Positions 15,473-16,248 of a stretch of DNA of 16,248 nt are shown piece by piece. Position numbers and translations under genes: made by a program. The stretch's first letter is position 1, and every line of letters begins with the position of its first letter. Under the pieces are notes generated by a model that saw only the letters and a list, made by a program, of their open reading frames with translations, was not told the origin of the DNA and searched no databases. This stretch comes from Bondarzewia mesenterica (Eukaryota > Basidiomycota > Agaricomycetes > Russulales > Bondarzewiaceae). The stretch is from positions 1-16,248 of the forward strand of contig SGPL01000636.1 of assembly GCA_004802705.1 (NCBI GenBank), in the 5' to 3' direction.

Positions 15473-16248
15473 TTCTTAATTAGAAGATTTTATTCGCTGC
15501 GCGGGTGTATTTTTTCTTATTTCTAAATTCTTTTTCTCTCCTATTCTTAGCTGTAATTATATTTAAATAGTTTCTTAATTATATTATATCTTTACTCCAA
15601 GAAAATCAGCTTTAGAGCGGCATTGCCTAATAAAATTTTATATAAAATTTTATAAACCATTTAATTAATTTTTCATTAATCTAAACTTTATAATACCCCC
15701 ATTGAAATTAACTCTAAAATGTTTCACTTATGAAATATACTAGTTTAAACGATTTTAAAATGAAGATAACCCCGCCCTTCCTCCCCTCTCCCGCCTTTTG
15801 GCTAATTTTTGTTTTGTTTAAACAAACAAAATAAGCCAAAGGCGACTGAAAGAGCAGCCCTCGCTTTAGCGGTTTATTTTTTGTTGCTATAGCAAACAAA
15901 ATTAGGAACAAAGGGGTGCGCTCGCCACGCTCGCAACGCTCGCACCGCTACGCGAGCGAGAGAGAGGGTTGCTTCGCTATGCGCGTACCTGATTTTGTTT
16001 TGTCTGCGCTTTTATTTTTTTGTCGCTCTGGCTTCGCAAGAAGGAGCCTAATAAATTTTTTATATATAAAANNAANTTTATAAAGGCGTATTTTTTTTTT
16101 TTTGCTTCTAGCTCCTTCGGACAAAGGCGTTTTTTTTGTTTAAAAANCAAAAAAAAAAATAAAATAAACAAAAAAAAAATTAGTAGCCAAAGCGCATAAA
16201 GCAAAACAAAAGNNGGANCNNNCNTNCNCNTAGCGACAAAAGNNGGNG
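15473..16248. repeat. Repeat-rich non-coding right end
   Basis: No gene is recognised. The part 15473-15760 is plain AT-rich sequence. From 15760 the dispersed repeat family dominates: GCTATAGCAAACAAAATTAG (about 15885-15904), a CGCTCGC-rich palindromic stretch (about 15919-15960), and a second copy of the composite repeat. That copy (about 16045-16185) has TTTATAAAGGCGTATTT, CTTCTAGCTCCTTCGGAC, AAAGGCG and AAATAAAATAAACAAAAAAA. N characters cluster at 16071-16076 and after 16210. Confidence 0.65.

Noticed and set aside
15714..16204. Minus-strand frames of 65 and 75 codons
   Set aside because: They run through dispersed repeats, A/T tracts and N characters; no protein-like pattern.
1..16248. 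CRISPR array or bacterial operon
   Set aside because: The repeats are irregularly spaced, occur in both orientations and lack unique spacers. The genes are mitochondrial.

Overview
The window is a piece of a fungal mitochondrial genome, most likely from a filamentous (probably basidiomycete-like) fungus. The host DNA is strongly AT-rich. TGA is read as tryptophan in many conserved positions. A cox2 gene is split by group I introns full of homing-endonuclease genes, and two mitochondrial-type tRNAs are present. N characters and many single-base frame breaks next to homopolymers suggest a draft assembly. Decay of selfish genes is an equally possible cause for part of them.

Positions 1-9300 (+ strand) hold the middle and 3' part of cox2. 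Five exons are recognisable (about 1810-1857, 4195-4278, 5603-5698, 6972-7085 and 9040-9060). They are separated by four complete group I introns, with a partial intron on either side. Every complete intron ends in G after an exon ending in T, and ribozyme core segments are visible in each. Intron cargo: a broken single-motif LAGLIDADG gene (intron 1), a LAGLIDADG gene nested inside another LAGLIDADG gene (intron 2), a LAGLIDADG gene fused in frame to the upstream cox2 exon (intron 3), a repeat-broken LAGLIDADG gene (intron 4), and a GIY-YIG gene with tandem C-terminal modules (intron 5). Neither the cox2 N-terminus nor the last cox2 exon was found.

Positions 9300-10400 are dominated by a dispersed GC-rich palindromic repeat family set in A/T homopolymers. 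The same family occurs at 1-260, 520-590, 835-1090, 1690-1800, 6040-6320, 8625-8650 and 15750-16248. Positions 10429-10685 carry tRNA-Lys(TTT) and tRNA-Gln(TTG), both on the minus strand.

Positions about 10945-13945 form a 3-kb island of roughly balanced base composition, sharply unlike its surroundings. Its minus strand encodes a reverse transcriptase of about 597 codons that is hidden from ordinary ORF calling: it uses TGA for about 20 of its tryptophans and changes frame three times. A hairpin-rich 0.6-kb leader precedes it and a 0.6-kb trailer follows it. It looks like an integrated retroelement, either retroplasmid-like or group II-like. I could not identify group II domain V or a GTGYG intron start.

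Positions 14200-15472 return to AT-rich DNA. They hold a small acidic minus-strand ORF of uncertain reality and a frame-broken gene of about 290 codons for a membrane protein with a central coiled-coil-like region. The rest, to 16248, is repeat-rich and apparently non-coding.
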